A stretch of 64,000 nt of DNA, taken from Pectobacterium cacticida. Lineage in GTDB: Bacteria; Pseudomonadota; Gammaproteobacteria; Enterobacterales; Enterobacteriaceae. The stretch's first letter is position 1; every line of letters starts with the position of its first letter. The notes beneath the pieces are model-generated. The model made no database searches and was not told where the DNA came from. It saw nothing but the letters and a program-made list of their open reading frames with translations. The position numbers were made by a program, and so were the translations under genes. The stretch covers positions 372,001 to 436,000 of the forward strand of contig NZ_CP133656.1 of assembly GCF_036885195.1 (NCBI RefSeq). The letters run 5' to 3'. This document shows positions 19,164 to 30,165 of the stretch, piece after piece.

Positions 19164-19655
19164 TCAGCGTGGCTCCCCAGAAAGGGGATTGTCGGCGAGC
19201 ACAATCGGGCAATATGCAATTCTCATATTGACTGCTTGCCGCTCGCCGGGAAGCGTGTTAGATTCTTTACCACTGCATATCGTACTTGCCTATGTTTAAG
19301 CCATTAGGCTTAAGCCTGAAAGTTAGAGTCTAAAGCATTATTCTGTGTCGAAATCGAAAAATCGTTGTTTTGTAAAGTTGTTTTTTACGAGGCGGTTATT
19401 TCACAACGCGTTTGTGAGCCGGTTTAGGCAGTCTACGAGTTTTATAATAATGAGTTTATGTGTCTTCGATCTCCTGCCGTTGATTTATGCGGATGTCGTT
19501 AAGGCGGATGTCGTGTTTGCGCGGACGTAATGCGCTTCAGGTGTGAAACCAAACAGAGATCCGGTGGTTGAAGGCCGTTAGAGAGGCACGGATGATCCTG
19601 CCATACCATTCACATTAATAGTTCGAGATTTACCCCGAGTTAAAGAACCCCCACT
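19164..19655 (+). promoter_or_regulatory. trxA 3' region and rho leader
   Basis: A 492-bp gap. It starts with a small TCCCC/GGGGA hairpin and a nested structure (GGCGAGC 19194-19200 with GCTCGCC 19241-19247, enclosing AATATG/CATATT), which could end trxA transcription although no T tract follows. The remainder is the long leader through which rho is autoregulated in enterobacteria. The region has an 11-bp direct repeat GCGGATGTCGT at 19489 and 19504. No rhoL-like leader peptide is convincingly identifiable. Confidence 0.55.
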
Positions 19656-20915
19656 ATGAATCTTACCGAATTAAAGAATACGCCAGTTTCTGAGTTAATT
19701 ACTCTTGGCGAAAGTATGGGTCTGGAAAACCAGGCCCGCATGCGTAAACAGGATATTATCTTCGCTATTCTGAAACAGCATGCCAAAAGCGGCGAGGATA
19801 TTTTCGGCGACGGCGTGCTGGAGATATTGCAGGATGGCTTTGGCTTCCTCCGCTCCGCAGACAGTTCCTACCTCGCAGGCCCCGATGATATCTACGTTTC
19901 TCCCAGTCAAATCCGTCGTTTTAACCTCCGCACTGGCGATACGATTTCCGGCAAAATTCGTCCGCCGAAAGAGGGCGAACGCTATTTTGCGCTGCTGAAA
20001 GTTAACGAAGTTAACTACGATAAACCAGAAAACGCCCGCAACAAGATCCTGTTCGAAAACTTAACGCCACTGCACGCAAATTCTCGTCTACGTATGGAAC
20101 GTGGTAACGGTTCGACGGAAGATTTGACAGCGCGCGTGCTGGATCTGGCTTCGCCAATCGGGCGTGGTCAGCGTGGTCTGATCGTTGCGCCGCCGAAAGC
20201 GGGTAAAACCATGCTGTTGCAGAACATCGCGCAGAGCATTGCTTATAACCATCCAGACTGCGTGCTAATGGTGCTGCTGATTGACGAACGTCCGGAAGAA
20301 GTGACCGAGATGCAGCGTCTGGTGAAAGGTGAAGTCGTGGCGTCTACGTTTGATGAACCGGCTTCGCGTCACGTTCAGGTCGCCGAAATGGTGATCGAGA
20401 AAGCGAAACGTCTGGTTGAGCACAAGAAAGACGTTATTATTCTGCTGGACTCGATTACTCGTTTGGCGCGTGCCTACAACACCGTTGTTCCGGCATCGGG
20501 CAAGGTGCTGACCGGTGGTGTGGATGCTAACGCATTGCATCGTCCGAAGCGTTTCTTCGGCGCGGCGCGCAACGTAGAAGAAGGTGGCAGCCTGACGATC
20601 ATCGCCACAGCGCTGGTTGATACCGGTTCAAAAATGGATGAAGTGATTTACGAAGAATTCAAAGGCACAGGTAACATGGAATTGCACCTGGCACGTAAAA
20701 TCGCAGAAAAACGTGTCTTCCCGGCGATTGACTACAACCGCTCCGGTACGCGTAAAGAAGAATTGCTTACGACCTCAGAAGAATTGCAGAAAATGTGGAT
20801 CCTACGTAAGATTATCCACCCTATGGGCGAGATCGACGCGATGGAATTCCTCATCAATAAGCTGGCGATGACGAAAACGAACGATGAATTTTTCGATATG
20901 ATGAAGCGTTCATAA
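19656..20915 (+). CDS. rho: Transcription termination factor Rho
   Basis: A 419-residue hexameric RNA-dependent ATPase, the same length as E. coli Rho. The N-terminal RNA-binding OLD domain has DGFGFLRS and [13 protein letters not shown]; Walker A is [14 protein letters not shown], Walker [14 protein letters not shown], and the Q-loop and R-loop lie in [20 protein letters not shown]. It is followed by a strong terminator at 20949. Confidence 0.99.
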   Translation: MNLTELKNTPVSELITLGESMGLENQARMRKQDIIFAILKQHAKSGEDIFGDGVLEILQDGFGFLRSADSSYLAGPDDIYVSPSQIRRFNLRTGDTISGKIRPPKEGERYFALLKVNEVNYDKPENARNKILFENLTPLHANSRLRMERGNGSTEDLTARVLDLASPIGRGQRGLIVAPPKAGKTMLLQNIAQSIAYNHPDCVLMVLLIDERPEEVTEMQRLVKGEVVASTFDEPASRHVQVAEMVIEKAKRLVEHKKDVIILLDSITRLARAYNTVVPASGKVLTGGVDANALHRPKRFFGAARNVEEGGSLTIIATALVDTGSKMDEVIYEEFKGTGNMELHLARKIAEKRVFPAIDYNRSGTRKEELLTTSEELQKMWILRKIIHPMGEIDAMEFLINKLAMTKTNDEFFDMMKRS

Positions 20916-20948
20916 ATCTGGGTATTCCCCGTTGGGGATGACTCGTAG

Positions 20949-20978
20949 AACGCCACGCTGGGTCGTGGCGTTTTTTTT
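20949..20978 (+). terminator. Intrinsic terminator after rho
   Basis: The stem AACGCCACG / CGTGGCGTT has a CTGGGT loop and is followed by eight T residues. It separates rho from wecA. Confidence 0.92.
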
Positions 20979-21118
20979 ATCTCTTGGCGAGTTCTATGTG
21001 AAGCGCGTTTCCACTATAAAACGTGGCCATCACGCCAATTTATACTGGCAATCGGCACAGACGATGGGATATAAGGCGTAAACCGAGTCTATACTCAACA
21101 GCAACAGCGCGGCTGTTA

Positions 21119-22219
21119 ATGGTGAACTTACTCATTATGAGTGCTGAATTACTATTTATTTTCTTGTTTTCTTTCGGTTTTTTGCTTTTGGCTCGCAATG
21201 TCGCGAGTAGAGTCGGGCTTGTCGATCGCCCTAATTACCGTAAACGTCATCGGGGCCTGGTCCCGTTGGTTGGCGGTATCTCCGTGTATGCGGGAATCTG
21301 TTTTAGCTATGTTATAACCGATCAATTCATTCCCCATTTTCGTCTTTACCTACTATGTGCCGGCGTGCTGGTATTTGTCGGCATACTAGACGATCGCTTT
21401 GATATCAGTGTAAAAATTCGCGCCGTAGTGCAGGCATGTGTCGCGATGATCATGATGGCCTTTGCCGGTTTGTCGATACACAACCTGGGTTACATTTTCG
21501 GCCCGTGGCAGATGGAGCTGGGGCCGTTTGGTTATCTGGTCACACTCTTTGCGGTGTGGGCGGCGATTAATGCGTTCAATATGGTGGATGGGATCGATGG
21601 CCTGCTTGGGGGATTGTCCTGTGTCTCGTTTGGGGCGATGGGGATCCTACTGTACTTGAATGGCCACACCCATCTGGCCTTGTGGTGTTTTGCCATGATC
21701 GCCGCAACATTACCGTATATTCTACTTAACCTCGGCATTTTGGGGCGGCGCTATAAAGTCTTTATGGGCGATGCAGGCAGCACGATGATAGGCTTCACGG
21801 CTATCTGGCTGCTGATTCAAACAACGCAAGGCCCACAACATCCGATTAATCCGGTAACGGCGCTGTGGATCATCGCGATTCCACTGATTGATATGATCGC
21901 CATTATGTATCGACGTTTACGTAAAGGTATGAGCCCGTTCTCGCCCGACCGACAACACATCCATCATTTGATTATGCGGGCCGGCTTTTCTTCCCGCCAG
22001 GCCTTTGTGCTGATTACCCTTGCCGCCGCACTGTTGGCCGCGTTCGGCGTGTTGGGAGAGTATGTCTTTTTTATCCCTGAATGGTTGATGTTAGTCCTGT
22101 TTTTACTTGCGTTTTTGTTGTACGGCTACTGCCTGAAACGAGCATGGCGAGTCGCCCGTTTTATCAAGCGCATGAAACGCCGCATGCGGCATTCCGATGT
22201 ACAAAAGCCGTCATCCTGA
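21119..22219 (+). CDS. wecA: UDP-GlcNAc:undecaprenyl-phosphate GlcNAc-1-P transferase
   Basis: A 366-residue integral membrane enzyme with about 11 membrane segments that starts ECA lipid-linked synthesis. The start at 21119 (MVNLLIMSAELLF) matches the E. coli length (367); the frame is open further upstream but that part is not WecA-like. Family motifs: LVPLVGGISVYAG, LDDRFDISVKIRA, NAFNMVDGIDGLLGG, VFMGDAGST and FSPDRQHIHH. It is the first gene of the ECA operon. Confidence 0.97.
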   Translation: MVNLLIMSAELLFIFLFSFGFLLLARNVASRVGLVDRPNYRKRHRGLVPLVGGISVYAGICFSYVITDQFIPHFRLYLLCAGVLVFVGILDDRFDISVKIRAVVQACVAMIMMAFAGLSIHNLGYIFGPWQMELGPFGYLVTLFAVWAAINAFNMVDGIDGLLGGLSCVSFGAMGILLYLNGHTHLALWCFAMIAATLPYILLNLGILGRRYKVFMGDAGSTMIGFTAIWLLIQTTQGPQHPINPVTALWIIAIPLIDMIAIMYRRLRKGMSPFSPDRQHIHHLIMRAGFSSRQAFVLITLAAALLAAFGVLGEYVFFIPEWLMLVLFLLAFLLYGYCLKRAWRVARFIKRMKRRMRHSDVQKPSS

Positions 22220-22240
22220 CTAAATAATGCTGGGGAAGTA

Positions 22241-23287
22241 ATGAAATCAGATAACTTATCTACCGGGAATGCATTGATGGATAACGAACTGGATATCCGG
22301 GGTTTATTTCGCCTGCTGTGGCGTGGAAAGCGGTGGCCAATCATCATGGGGCTGCTTTTTACCGTGGCGGCATTAGGCTATTCCTATCTGGTGAAGCAGC
22401 AATGGAGCGCGACGGCGATGACCGATAAGCCAACGGTAAATATGCTAGGCGGATACTATTCGCAGCAGCAGTTTTTGCGTAACCTCGACGCTCTCTCCTT
22501 TTCCTCTCCTCTGCCTGAGCAACCGTCTATTGCGGCGAATGCGTATGATGAATTCATCATGCAATTAGCCGCTTATGATACTCGCCGCGATTTCTGGTTG
22601 CAGACTGACTATTATAAACAGCGCCTGGAGAGTGATGAAAAGGCCGATGCGGCGCTGTTGGATGAATTCGTGAATAACATTCAGTTTTCGCCGCGTGATG
22701 AAGGGAAAAAAACCAATGATACGGTGAGGTTAGTGGCAGAAACCGCGGCGGATTCCAACACGTTGCTTCGTCAATATGTGACTTTTGCCAGCCAGCGTGC
22801 CGCCAACCACCTGAATGAAGAAATCAAGGGCGCTTGGGCGGCGAGAACAATTTTCATGAAATCACAGATCAAGCGCCAGGAATCGGTCGCGAAAGCGATT
22901 TACGATCGTGATGTCCGCAGCGTTGAATTAGCACTGAAAATTGCTCAGCAGCAAGGGATTCGCCGTAGCCAGACTGATACACCGGCAGATGAAATTCCTG
23001 CATCGGAACTGTTCTTGCTTGGCAGGCCGATGCTTCAGGCTCGTCTGGAGACATTGCAAGCCAGCGGCCCACATTATGAGCGGGATTATGATCAGAATCG
23101 CGCGATGTTGGCGACGTTGAATGTTGGCCCAACGCTTGAGCCTAGTTTCCAGACCTACCGTTATCTGCGTACGCCGGAAGAGCCAGTGAGGCGCGATAGC
23201 CCGCGTCGGGCATTCCTGATGGTGATGTGGGGAGCGATTGGCGTACTCGTTGGCTGTGGTGTGGCTCTGGCTCGTAGTTCCCGTTAA
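22241..23287 (+). CDS. wzzE: ECA chain-length regulator
   Basis: A 348-residue inner-membrane co-polymerase of the Wzz/PCP1 family. An N-terminal membrane helix (about residues 32-50, IIMGLLFTVAALGYSYLV), a long periplasmic coiled region and a C-terminal helix (about 321-341) frame the protein. It sets the modal length of ECA polysaccharide with WzyE and WzxE. Divergence from E. coli is higher than for neighbouring enzymes, as is usual for Wzz. Confidence 0.93.
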   Translation: MKSDNLSTGNALMDNELDIRGLFRLLWRGKRWPIIMGLLFTVAALGYSYLVKQQWSATAMTDKPTVNMLGGYYSQQQFLRNLDALSFSSPLPEQPSIAANAYDEFIMQLAAYDTRRDFWLQTDYYKQRLESDEKADAALLDEFVNNIQFSPRDEGKKTNDTVRLVAETAADSNTLLRQYVTFASQRAANHLNEEIKGAWAARTIFMKSQIKRQESVAKAIYDRDVRSVELALKIAQQQGIRRSQTDTPADEIPASELFLLGRPMLQARLETLQASGPHYERDYDQNRAMLATLNVGPTLEPSFQTYRYLRTPEEPVRRDSPRRAFLMVMWGAIGVLVGCGVALARSSR

Positions 23288-23351
23288 CCGGCCTGCCGAA
23301 GTGCGTGAGTTCATCGATCGCCTGCGTCTAACCTGATTAAAGAGATTCAAT

Positions 23352-24482
23352 GTGAAAGTTTTGACCGTTTTCGGCACCCGGCCGGAGGCCATTAAAATGG
23401 CGCCGCTGGTTCATGCTCTGGCACAGGATGTCGCTTTTGAATCGAGAGTTTGCGTGACCGCCCAGCATCGGGAGATGCTAGATCAGGTGCTGCGCTTGTT
23501 CGATATTACGCCAGACTATGATCTTGATATTATGCGACCGGGGCAGGGCCTCAGTGAAATATCTTGTCGGATTCTATCGGGGCTTGAACCTGTCATGGAA
23601 ACGTTCAAGCCAGATCTGGTGTTAGTCCACGGAGACACCACTACGACATTGGCGACCAGTTTAGCCGCATTTTATCAACGTATCCCCGTGGGTCATGTAG
23701 AGGCTGGGCTACGTACTGGTAATTTGTACTCGCCCTGGCCGGAAGAGGCAAACCGCAAGCTGACCGGTCATCTGGCAATGTATCATTTTGCACCTACGGA
23801 AAATTCCCGCCAAAATTTACTGCGCGAACATCTCTCCGACCGGCATATTTTTGTGACCGGCAATACGGTGATCGATGCATTATTCTGGGTGCGCGATCGT
23901 ATTCTTGGCGATGCCGTGTTGCGCCGTAGTCTCGATGACAAATATGCTTTTTTGGACGACAAGAAGAAGCTGATTCTGGTTACCGGGCATCGACGTGAAA
24001 GTTTTGGCGGTGGTTTTGAACGCATTTGCAGTGCGCTGGCAGAAGTTGCGCATCGGCACCCTGATGTCCAGATTGTGTACCCGGTTCACTTAAATCCGAA
24101 TGTCAGCGAGCCGGTAAATCGTATCCTGAGTGACATTGATAATGTCATGCTGATTGCGCCACAGGACTATTTGCCATTCGTGTATTTAATGCATCGCTCT
24201 TATATGATCCTGACGGATTCGGGCGGTATTCAGGAAGAAGCGCCTTCGTTGGGCAAGCCGGTATTGGTGATGCGTGATACGACGGAACGGCCGGAAGCGG
24301 TGGAAGCCGGTACGGTGAAACTGGTCGGGACGGAAACTGCAAGCATTGTCGATGCGATATCTATGCTACTGACGAACCAAAAGGCGTATCAGACGATGAG
24401 CCGCGCCCACAATCCCTATGGCGATGGTCATGCCTGTCAACGCATCGTCGACACCTTAAAAAATCGCCTGGAGCGATTTTAA
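23352..24482 (+). CDS. wecB: UDP-GlcNAc 2-epimerase
   Basis: A 376-residue non-hydrolysing epimerase making UDP-ManNAc for ECA. It starts with GTG at 23352: [20 protein letters not shown] is the family N-terminus. Other motifs: [26 protein letters not shown] and [29 protein letters not shown]. The last codons (KNRLERF) and the stop lie inside the first unit of a 74-bp tandem repeat, so the repeat shapes the C-terminus. Confidence 0.96.
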   Translation: MKVLTVFGTRPEAIKMAPLVHALAQDVAFESRVCVTAQHREMLDQVLRLFDITPDYDLDIMRPGQGLSEISCRILSGLEPVMETFKPDLVLVHGDTTTTLATSLAAFYQRIPVGHVEAGLRTGNLYSPWPEEANRKLTGHLAMYHFAPTENSRQNLLREHLSDRHIFVTGNTVIDALFWVRDRILGDAVLRRSLDDKYAFLDDKKKLILVTGHRRESFGGGFERICSALAEVAHRHPDVQIVYPVHLNPNVSEPVNRILSDIDNVMLIAPQDYLPFVYLMHRSYMILTDSGGIQEEAPSLGKPVLVMRDTTERPEAVEAGTVKLVGTETASIVDAISMLLTNQKAYQTMSRAHNPYGDGHACQRIVDTLKNRLERF

Positions 24483-24649
24483 ACGTCGCTTGCGACGGCC
24501 CGAAGGGAGCCGGGCAGGGATAGCCCGGCATAAAAAATCGCTTGGAGCGATTTTAAACGTCGCTTGCGACGGCCCGAAGGGAGCCGGGCAGGGATAGCCC
24601 GGCATAAAAAATCGCCTGGCGCGATGTTAAACGTCGCTTGCGACGACAG
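24457..24649 (+). repeat. 74-bp tandem repeat, about 2.6 copies
   Basis: Units begin at TAAAAAATCG at 24457, 24531 and 24605 (period 74). Each full unit can fold three hairpins: AAAATCGC/GCGATTTT, CGTCGC/GCGACG, and GCCGGGC/GCCCGGC with an AGGGATA loop. The second unit has one substitution in the first loop (CCTGG to CTTGG). The third lacks the GCCGGGC hairpin and is degenerate. The array begins inside the wecB coding sequence and fills the space to wecC. Confidence 0.9.
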
Positions 24650-24670
24650 ACATAAAAATATGGTGACACT

Positions 24671-25933
24671 ATGAGCTTTACGACCATTTCCGTCATTGGT
24701 TTGGGTTACATTGGTTTACCCACTGCCGCTGCTTTTGCTTCCCGCCAGAGAAAGGTTATCGGCGTTGATGTGAGTAAACTGGTGGTTGAAACCATTAATC
24801 GCGGCGAAATCCATATCGTCGAGCCCGATCTGGGGGCATTGGTACAGATCGCGGTGGAAAAGGGTTATCTGCAGGCAACGACGAAGCCCGCCCCCGCCGA
24901 TGCCTTTTTGATCGCGGTTCCCACGCCCTTTAAAGGCGAACATGAACCCGATTTGGCTTACGTGCAATCAGCGGCGACATCCATCGCGCCAGTGCTGAAG
25001 AAAGGCGATCTGGTGATTCTGGAATCGACATCCCCCGTAGGAACAACCGAGCAAATGGCCGATTGGTTGGCTGGCGCACGTCCAGATTTAACGTTCCCAC
25101 AGCAGGTTGGAGAAACCGCAGACATTAATATTGCCTATTGTCCCGAACGCGTGCTGCCTGGTCAGGTCGTGGTGGAGCTGATTAAGAACGATCGCGTCAT
25201 TGGCGGTATGACCCCGGTGTGTTCTGCGCGTGCCAGCGAGCTCTATAAGATTTTCCTCGAAGGGGAGTGCGTGGTGACCCATTCTCGCACTGCCGAAATG
25301 TGTAAACTAACGGAAAACAGTTTTCGTGACGTGAATATTGCGTTTGCTAATGAGCTCTCACTGATCTGTGCCGAACAAAATATTAACGTCTGGGAACTTA
25401 TCCGATTGGCAAACCGGCATCCCCGCGTCAATATCCTGCAACCCGGCCCTGGGGTCGGTGGGCACTGTATCGCTGTCGATCCCTGGTTTATCGTGGCGCA
25501 GAATCCGCAGCAGGCTCGGTTGATCCATACCGCCAGATTGGTGAATGACGGCAAACCGCTCTGGGTGGTGGATCGTGTCAAGGCGGCGGTGGCAGATTTT
25601 CTGGCGCAAACCGATAAACGCGCCAGCGAGGTCACTGTGGCCTGCTTTGGCCTGGCTTTTAAGCCTGATATTGACGACCTACGGGAAAGCCCCGCCGTCG
25701 GGATCACCGCCATGATTGCGCAGTGGAATACCGGTATGACGTTAGTCGTCGAACCGAATATCAAACATCTGCCATCGGGGTTGACCGGGCAGGTCAAGCT
25801 GGTCGAGACTCACAACGCATTAAAAGAGGCCGATGTATTGGTCATGCTGGTCGACCATCGTCAGTTTAAAGCGATTAATCCAGAAGATGTGAAACAACAG
25901 TGGGTTATTGATACCAAAGGAGTATGGCGTTGA
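24671..25933 (+). CDS. wecC: UDP-ManNAc dehydrogenase
   Basis: A 420-residue NAD-dependent UDP-sugar 6-dehydrogenase that makes UDP-ManNAcA. The N-terminal Rossmann motif is [16 protein letters not shown]; the family segments [21 protein letters not shown] and [16 protein letters not shown] (containing the catalytic Cys) are present. It overlaps rffG. It is separated from wecB by the repeat array, which in an operon transcript would lie between two consecutive pathway steps. Confidence 0.97.
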   Translation: MSFTTISVIGLGYIGLPTAAAFASRQRKVIGVDVSKLVVETINRGEIHIVEPDLGALVQIAVEKGYLQATTKPAPADAFLIAVPTPFKGEHEPDLAYVQSAATSIAPVLKKGDLVILESTSPVGTTEQMADWLAGARPDLTFPQQVGETADINIAYCPERVLPGQVVVELIKNDRVIGGMTPVCSARASELYKIFLEGECVVTHSRTAEMCKLTENSFRDVNIAFANELSLICAEQNINVWELIRLANRHPRVNILQPGPGVGGHCIAVDPWFIVAQNPQQARLIHTARLVNDGKPLWVVDRVKAAVADFLAQTDKRASEVTVACFGLAFKPDIDDLRESPAVGITAMIAQWNTGMTLVVEPNIKHLPSGLTGQVKLVETHNALKEADVLVMLVDHRQFKAINPEDVKQQWVIDTKGVWR

Positions 25934-26997
25934 AGCGTATTTTAATTACCGGTGGTGCAGGGTTTATTGGTTCAGCCTTAGTCAGATACATTCTGACAGC
26001 GACGCAGGACAGCGTCGTCGTGGTAGATAAGCTGACCTATGCGGGAAATTTGTCTTCGCTGGCACCGGTTGCGGATAGTGACCGTTTCGCCTTCGAAAGG
26101 GTCGATATTTGCGATCGCGCCGAACTTGACCGCGTTTTTTCCCGCTATCAGCCCGCGTTGGTGATGCATCTGGCGGCGGAAAGCCACGTCGATCGCTCGA
26201 TCGATGGTCCGGCGGCGTTTATCGAAACCAATATTGTCGGCACCTATACGATGTTGGAAGCGGCGCGTCACTATTGGCAGAATTTGGCGGAAGCGGACAA
26301 AAAAGCGTTCCGTTTTCACCATATTTCTACCGATGAAGTATTCGGCGACCTGCATGGGTCAGACGATCTGTTCACTGAAACCACGCCATATGCGCCAAGC
26401 AGCCCTTATTCCGCGTCGAAAGCCTCCAGCGACCATCTGGTGCGCGCCTGGCTACGCACGTATGGGCTACCGACCTTGATCACCAACTGTTCGAATAACT
26501 ATGGCCCGTACCATTTCCCTGAGAAGCTGATTCCACTGGTGATCCTCAATGCGATTGCGGGTAAGCCGCTGCCAGTGTATGGCGACGGCGGACAAATTCG
26601 CGACTGGCTGTTTGTCGAAGACCATGCGCGCGCGCTGTATAAAGTGGTGACGGAGGGGGAAGTTGGCGAAACGTACAACATCGGTGGTCACAACGAACGT
26701 AAAAACATTGATGTGGTGCAAACCATCTGCGCCCTATTGGAAGAGTTGGCGCCGAATAAACCCGCTGGTGTGACGCATTACCGCGATCTTATCACCTATG
26801 TGAAAGACCGTCCGGGTCACGATATGCGCTATGCGATCGATGCCGGAAAAATTGAGCGGGAATTGGGCTGGCGGCCAGAAGAAACCTTCGAGACAGGGAT
26901 GAGAAAGACCGTCAGTTGGTATCTGAACAACGAAAAATGGTGGCGCAGCGTGCTGGATGGTTCTTATGCCGGTGAACGCTTAGGGCTGAACGACTAG
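25930..26997 (+). CDS. rffG: dTDP-glucose 4,6-dehydratase (ECA)
   Basis: A 355-residue short-chain dehydrogenase/reductase. The start is taken as TTG at 25930 ([18 protein letters not shown]) because AAAGGAG ends 7 bases upstream and the length then equals E. coli RffG; the ATG at 25924 is only one base from that site. Motifs: [39 protein letters not shown] and [16 protein letters not shown] overlaps the wecC stop. The next gene is rffC directly; rffH (glucose-1-phosphate thymidylyltransferase) is missing. Confidence 0.95.
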   Translation: MKRILITGGAGFIGSALVRYILTATQDSVVVVDKLTYAGNLSSLAPVADSDRFAFERVDICDRAELDRVFSRYQPALVMHLAAESHVDRSIDGPAAFIETNIVGTYTMLEAARHYWQNLAEADKKAFRFHHISTDEVFGDLHGSDDLFTETTPYAPSSPYSASKASSDHLVRAWLRTYGLPTLITNCSNNYGPYHFPEKLIPLVILNAIAGKPLPVYGDGGQIRDWLFVEDHARALYKVVTEGEVGETYNIGGHNERKNIDVVQTICALLEELAPNKPAGVTHYRDLITYVKDRPGHDMRYAIDAGKIERELGWRPEETFETGMRKTVSWYLNNEKWWRSVLDGSYAGERLGLND

Positions 26998-27046
26998 CGC
27001 TGAGATGGCGGAAAAATAAGCTGACATAAAAGAGAAGGGCGAATCA

Positions 27047-27778
27047 GTGTCTCATCGACCATCCGTAGGAAAGCGCGACATCCACGCCACGGTTGACCCC
27101 TCGGACTGGGAGAATGCATTCTTCCAGATTGACAGCGCCAGGTTAAATTTTTCGCCGTCTGCGCCCGTCTTAACCCCCGCGGCGCTGAGCGCATTTGCGC
27201 TGACGCAGGCCAAGGTGCCGGCAGATAATCTGGTGCTGGCGGATGCGCTGGCCGACTTGGGCTTTCGCTTGGTGGAAGGCGAGATTGATCTCTGCCTGAC
27301 GCTGCAACAGGCTACTGTCGTGACGCCGTTACCGCATTGGCGTGAGGCGACGCTTGACGATATCCCTGCGCTGAGGGAAGCGGCCTCGCGCGTTTTTTCC
27401 TTCAGCCGCTTCCGTGCCCCATGGTACCGACCAGAAGATAGCGGGCGCTTTTATGCGCAGTGGATTGAAAATGCCGTGCGCGGTACGTTCGACCACTGTT
27501 GTTTACTGTCGGAAGATAACGCTGGCAATCCACAAGGATGGGTCACGCTACGCAGCATAGATGCCACGGATGCCCGTGTCGGACTATTGGGCGTTTGGCC
27601 GGGTGTGACGGTGCGCGGCGTTGGCTCGCAACTGATGGCGTTAGCGGAAATGTGGTGTCGACAGCAAGGGTGCGAACGTCTTCGGGTCGCGACACAGGCT
27701 GGCAACGTCGCGGCGCTTCGTCTTTATCTTCGCCGTGGTGCTACGATTGAAAGCACGGCGTATTGGTTATATAGGTAA
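27047..27778 (+). CDS. rffC: dTDP-4-amino-4,6-dideoxygalactose acetyltransferase
   Basis: A 243-residue GNAT enzyme (also called wecD) that N-acetylates dTDP-fucosamine. It starts with GTG at 27047, with AAGGG 7 bases upstream. The hallmark FSRFRAPWYRPEDSGRFYAQWIENAVRGTFDH and the C-terminal ESTAYWLYR match E. coli RffC. The GNAT acetyl-CoA loop is VTVRGVGSQLM. It lies only 49 bp behind rffG, which leaves no room for rffH. Confidence 0.94.
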   Translation: MSHRPSVGKRDIHATVDPSDWENAFFQIDSARLNFSPSAPVLTPAALSAFALTQAKVPADNLVLADALADLGFRLVEGEIDLCLTLQQATVVTPLPHWREATLDDIPALREAASRVFSFSRFRAPWYRPEDSGRFYAQWIENAVRGTFDHCCLLSEDNAGNPQGWVTLRSIDATDARVGLLGVWPGVTVRGVGSQLMALAEMWCRQQGCERLRVATQAGNVAALRLYLRRGATIESTAYWLYR

Positions 27779-27782
27779 CTAC

Positions 27783-28913
27783 ATGATTCCATTTAATGCG
27801 CCACCGGTTGTCGGTACGGAACTTGATTATATGCAGGCGGCGATGAGCAGCGGCAAATTGTGCGGCGATGGCGGGTTTACCCGCCGTTGTCAGCAGTGGC
27901 TGGAACATTATTCCGGCAGTAAAAAAGTCCTGCTTACGCCATCCTGTACGGCATCATTGGAGATGGCTGCTATCTTGCTGGATGTAAAGCCCGGCGATGA
28001 AGTGATCATGCCGAGCTATACCTTTGTTTCCACCGCTAACGCCTTTGTGCTACGTGGTGCGAAGATCGTGTTTGTCGATGTCCGTCCAGACACCATGAAC
28101 ATTGACGAAACCAAGATCGAAGCGGCTATTACGGACAAGACGCGCATTATTGTGCCGGTTCATTACGCGGGCGTGGCCTGCGAGATGGATGCCATTATGG
28201 CGCTGGCGCAGAAATACCAGTTATATGTCGTAGAAGATGCAGCGCAAGGTGTGATGTCCAGCTACAAAGGGCGGGTTTTGGGATCGATCGGCCATATAGG
28301 GTGCTTCAGTTTTCACGAAACCAAGAATTACACCTCTGGCGGTGAGGGTGGCGCTACGTTGATTAATGACGCCAGCTTGGTAGAGCGTGCGGAAATCATC
28401 CGTGAAAAGGGAACTAACCGCAGCCAGTTCTTTCGCGGTCAGGTAGACAAATACACCTGGCGCGATATCGGTTCAAGCTACCTGATGGCGGATATTCAGG
28501 CGGCTTACCTCTGGGGGCAGTTGGAAGCGGCGCGACCGATTAACGAACGGCGGCTGAAACTGTGGCAGAACTACTATGCGGCATTTCAACCGCTGGCCGA
28601 TGCCGGACGCATTACCCTGCCGACCATACCAGCCTATGGGGTTCACAACGCGCACATGTTTTATATCAAACTGCGCGATCGGGACGACCGCAGCGCGTTT
28701 ATCAACTATATGAAAGAAGCTGAAATTATGACGGTCTTTCATTATATTCCGCTGCACAGTTGCCCAGCCGGGGTGAACTTTGGCCGTTTCTCTGGTGACG
28801 ATCGCTATACCACCAGGGAAAGCGAACGGCTGGTGCGTTTACCGCTGTTTTATAACCTGTCGGATGTTAATCAGCGGACGGTGATCAATTCTATTCTGAG
28901 CTTTTTTTCCTGA
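27783..28913 (+). CDS. rffA: dTDP-4-oxo-6-deoxyglucose aminotransferase
   Basis: A 376-residue PLP-dependent DegT/AryC1-type aminotransferase (wecE), same length as in E. coli. The start MIPFNAPPVVGTELDYMQ at 27783 lies 4 bp after the rffC stop. The PLP-binding lysine lies in CFSFHETKNYTSGGEGG. It makes dTDP-fucosamine for ECA. Confidence 0.96.
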   Translation: MIPFNAPPVVGTELDYMQAAMSSGKLCGDGGFTRRCQQWLEHYSGSKKVLLTPSCTASLEMAAILLDVKPGDEVIMPSYTFVSTANAFVLRGAKIVFVDVRPDTMNIDETKIEAAITDKTRIIVPVHYAGVACEMDAIMALAQKYQLYVVEDAAQGVMSSYKGRVLGSIGHIGCFSFHETKNYTSGGEGGATLINDASLVERAEIIREKGTNRSQFFRGQVDKYTWRDIGSSYLMADIQAAYLWGQLEAARPINERRLKLWQNYYAAFQPLADAGRITLPTIPAYGVHNAHMFYIKLRDRDDRSAFINYMKEAEIMTVFHYIPLHSCPAGVNFGRFSGDDRYTTRESERLVRLPLFYNLSDVNQRTVINSILSFFS

Positions 28914-28914
28914 T

Positions 28915-30165
28915 ATGTCGTTGGCGAAAGCGTCGATATGGACGGCTGGCTCGACGCTCATCAAAATTGCGGCTGGGCTGGTTGTCGTCAAACTACTGGC
29001 GGTCACGTTTGGCCCCGGCGGCGTGGGAATGGCAGGGAATTTCCGCCAACTGATTACCGTGCTGGGCGTATTAGCCGGGGCGGGCATTTTCAACGGCGTG
29101 ACGAAATATGTGGCGGAATACCAACCGCAGCCGGATAGACTGAGGTCGTTACTCGGCACCTCGGTTACGCTGGTACTGGGTTTTAGCACCCTTCTGGCGA
29201 TACTTTTCTTGGCGGCGGCAACGCCGATTGCCCATTTACTGTTTGGACATGACGACTATCGTAACGTGGTGCGAGCGCTGGCGTTTATCCAAATGGGCAT
29301 CGCCTATGCCAATTTATTTCTGGCGATCCTTAAAGGCTATCGGGATGCGGTAGGCAATGCGCTAGCCGTTATAGTAGGTAGCCTGATTGGGCTGGCGGCT
29401 TTTGGCCTCTGTCTGGAACTCGGCGGCTACGTTGGCGCACTCGCCGGGCTGGCGCTGGTGCCGTCGTTGTTGGTGATCCCCGCGGGCATCATGCTCTTAC
29501 GCCGCACGCCGCTGTCGCTGGCGTCGCTTAAACCGACGTGGGATCGCGCTATCGCCGGGCAATTGGGCACGTTTACGCTGATGGCGTTCATGACGGCCGT
29601 GACGTTGCCCGTGGCGTATATCATGATGCGAAACCTGCTGGCGGCGCATTACGGGTGGGATGAGGTCGGCATTTGGCAGGGTGTCAGCAGCATTTCTGAT
29701 GCTTACCTGCAATTTATTACCGCCTCTTTTACCGTTTATCTGTTGCCGACGCTGTCGCGTCTGACGGATAAAACTGCGCTGGCGCAAGAAATTGTGCGGT
29801 CGTTGAAGTTTGTATTACCTGTCGTGGCGGGCGTCAGCTTTTGCGTCTGGCTATTACGTGATTTTGCCATTTGGTTACTGTTTTCCAGCCAGTTTACCGC
29901 CATGAGGGATCTTTTCGTGTGGCAATTGGTTGGCGATGTGATGAAAGTGGGTGCTTACGTCTTTGGCTATTTGATCATTGCGAAAGCGGCGCTGCGCTTT
30001 TATCTACTGACGGAAGTCAGCCAGTTCCTTCTGTTAACCGGTTTTTCCCACTGGCTCATTCCGCTTTATGGCGCACAAGGCGCGGCGCAGGCTTATATGG
30101 CAACCTACCTGGTCTATTTTTCACTCTGCTGTGGCGCATTCATTATTTACCGTAGGCGAGCATGA
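28915..30165 (+). CDS. wzxE: ECA lipid III flippase
   Basis: A 416-residue polytopic membrane protein (about 12 helices) of the MOP/Wzx family. The N-terminus [29 protein letters not shown] resembles E. coli WzxE. It flips undecaprenyl-linked trisaccharide to the periplasm. The start is 1 bp after the rffA stop and the end overlaps wecF (ATGA). Confidence 0.95.
   Translation: MSLAKASIWTAGSTLIKIAAGLVVVKLLAVTFGPGGVGMAGNFRQLITVLGVLAGAGIFNGVTKYVAEYQPQPDRLRSLLGTSVTLVLGFSTLLAILFLAAATPIAHLLFGHDDYRNVVRALAFIQMGIAYANLFLAILKGYRDAVGNALAVIVGSLIGLAAFGLCLELGGYVGALAGLALVPSLLVIPAGIMLLRRTPLSLASLKPTWDRAIAGQLGTFTLMAFMTAVTLPVAYIMMRNLLAAHYGWDEVGIWQGVSSISDAYLQFITASFTVYLLPTLSRLTDKTALAQEIVRSLKFVLPVVAGVSFCVWLLRDFAIWLLFSSQFTAMRDLFVWQLVGDVMKVGAYVFGYLIIAKAALRFYLLTEVSQFLLLTGFSHWLIPLYGAQGAAQAYMATYLVYFSLCCGAFIIYRRRA

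Noticed and set aside
19345..19530. Open frame in the rho leader as a rhoL leader peptide
   Set aside because: It begins with GTG without a ribosome site, has no resemblance to the known RhoL sequence that I can recall, and lies in AT-rich leader sequence.
24457..24649. Possible CRISPR array
   Set aside because: The units are 74 bp long and contiguous, without unique spacers, and fold internal hairpins. No cas genes are near.
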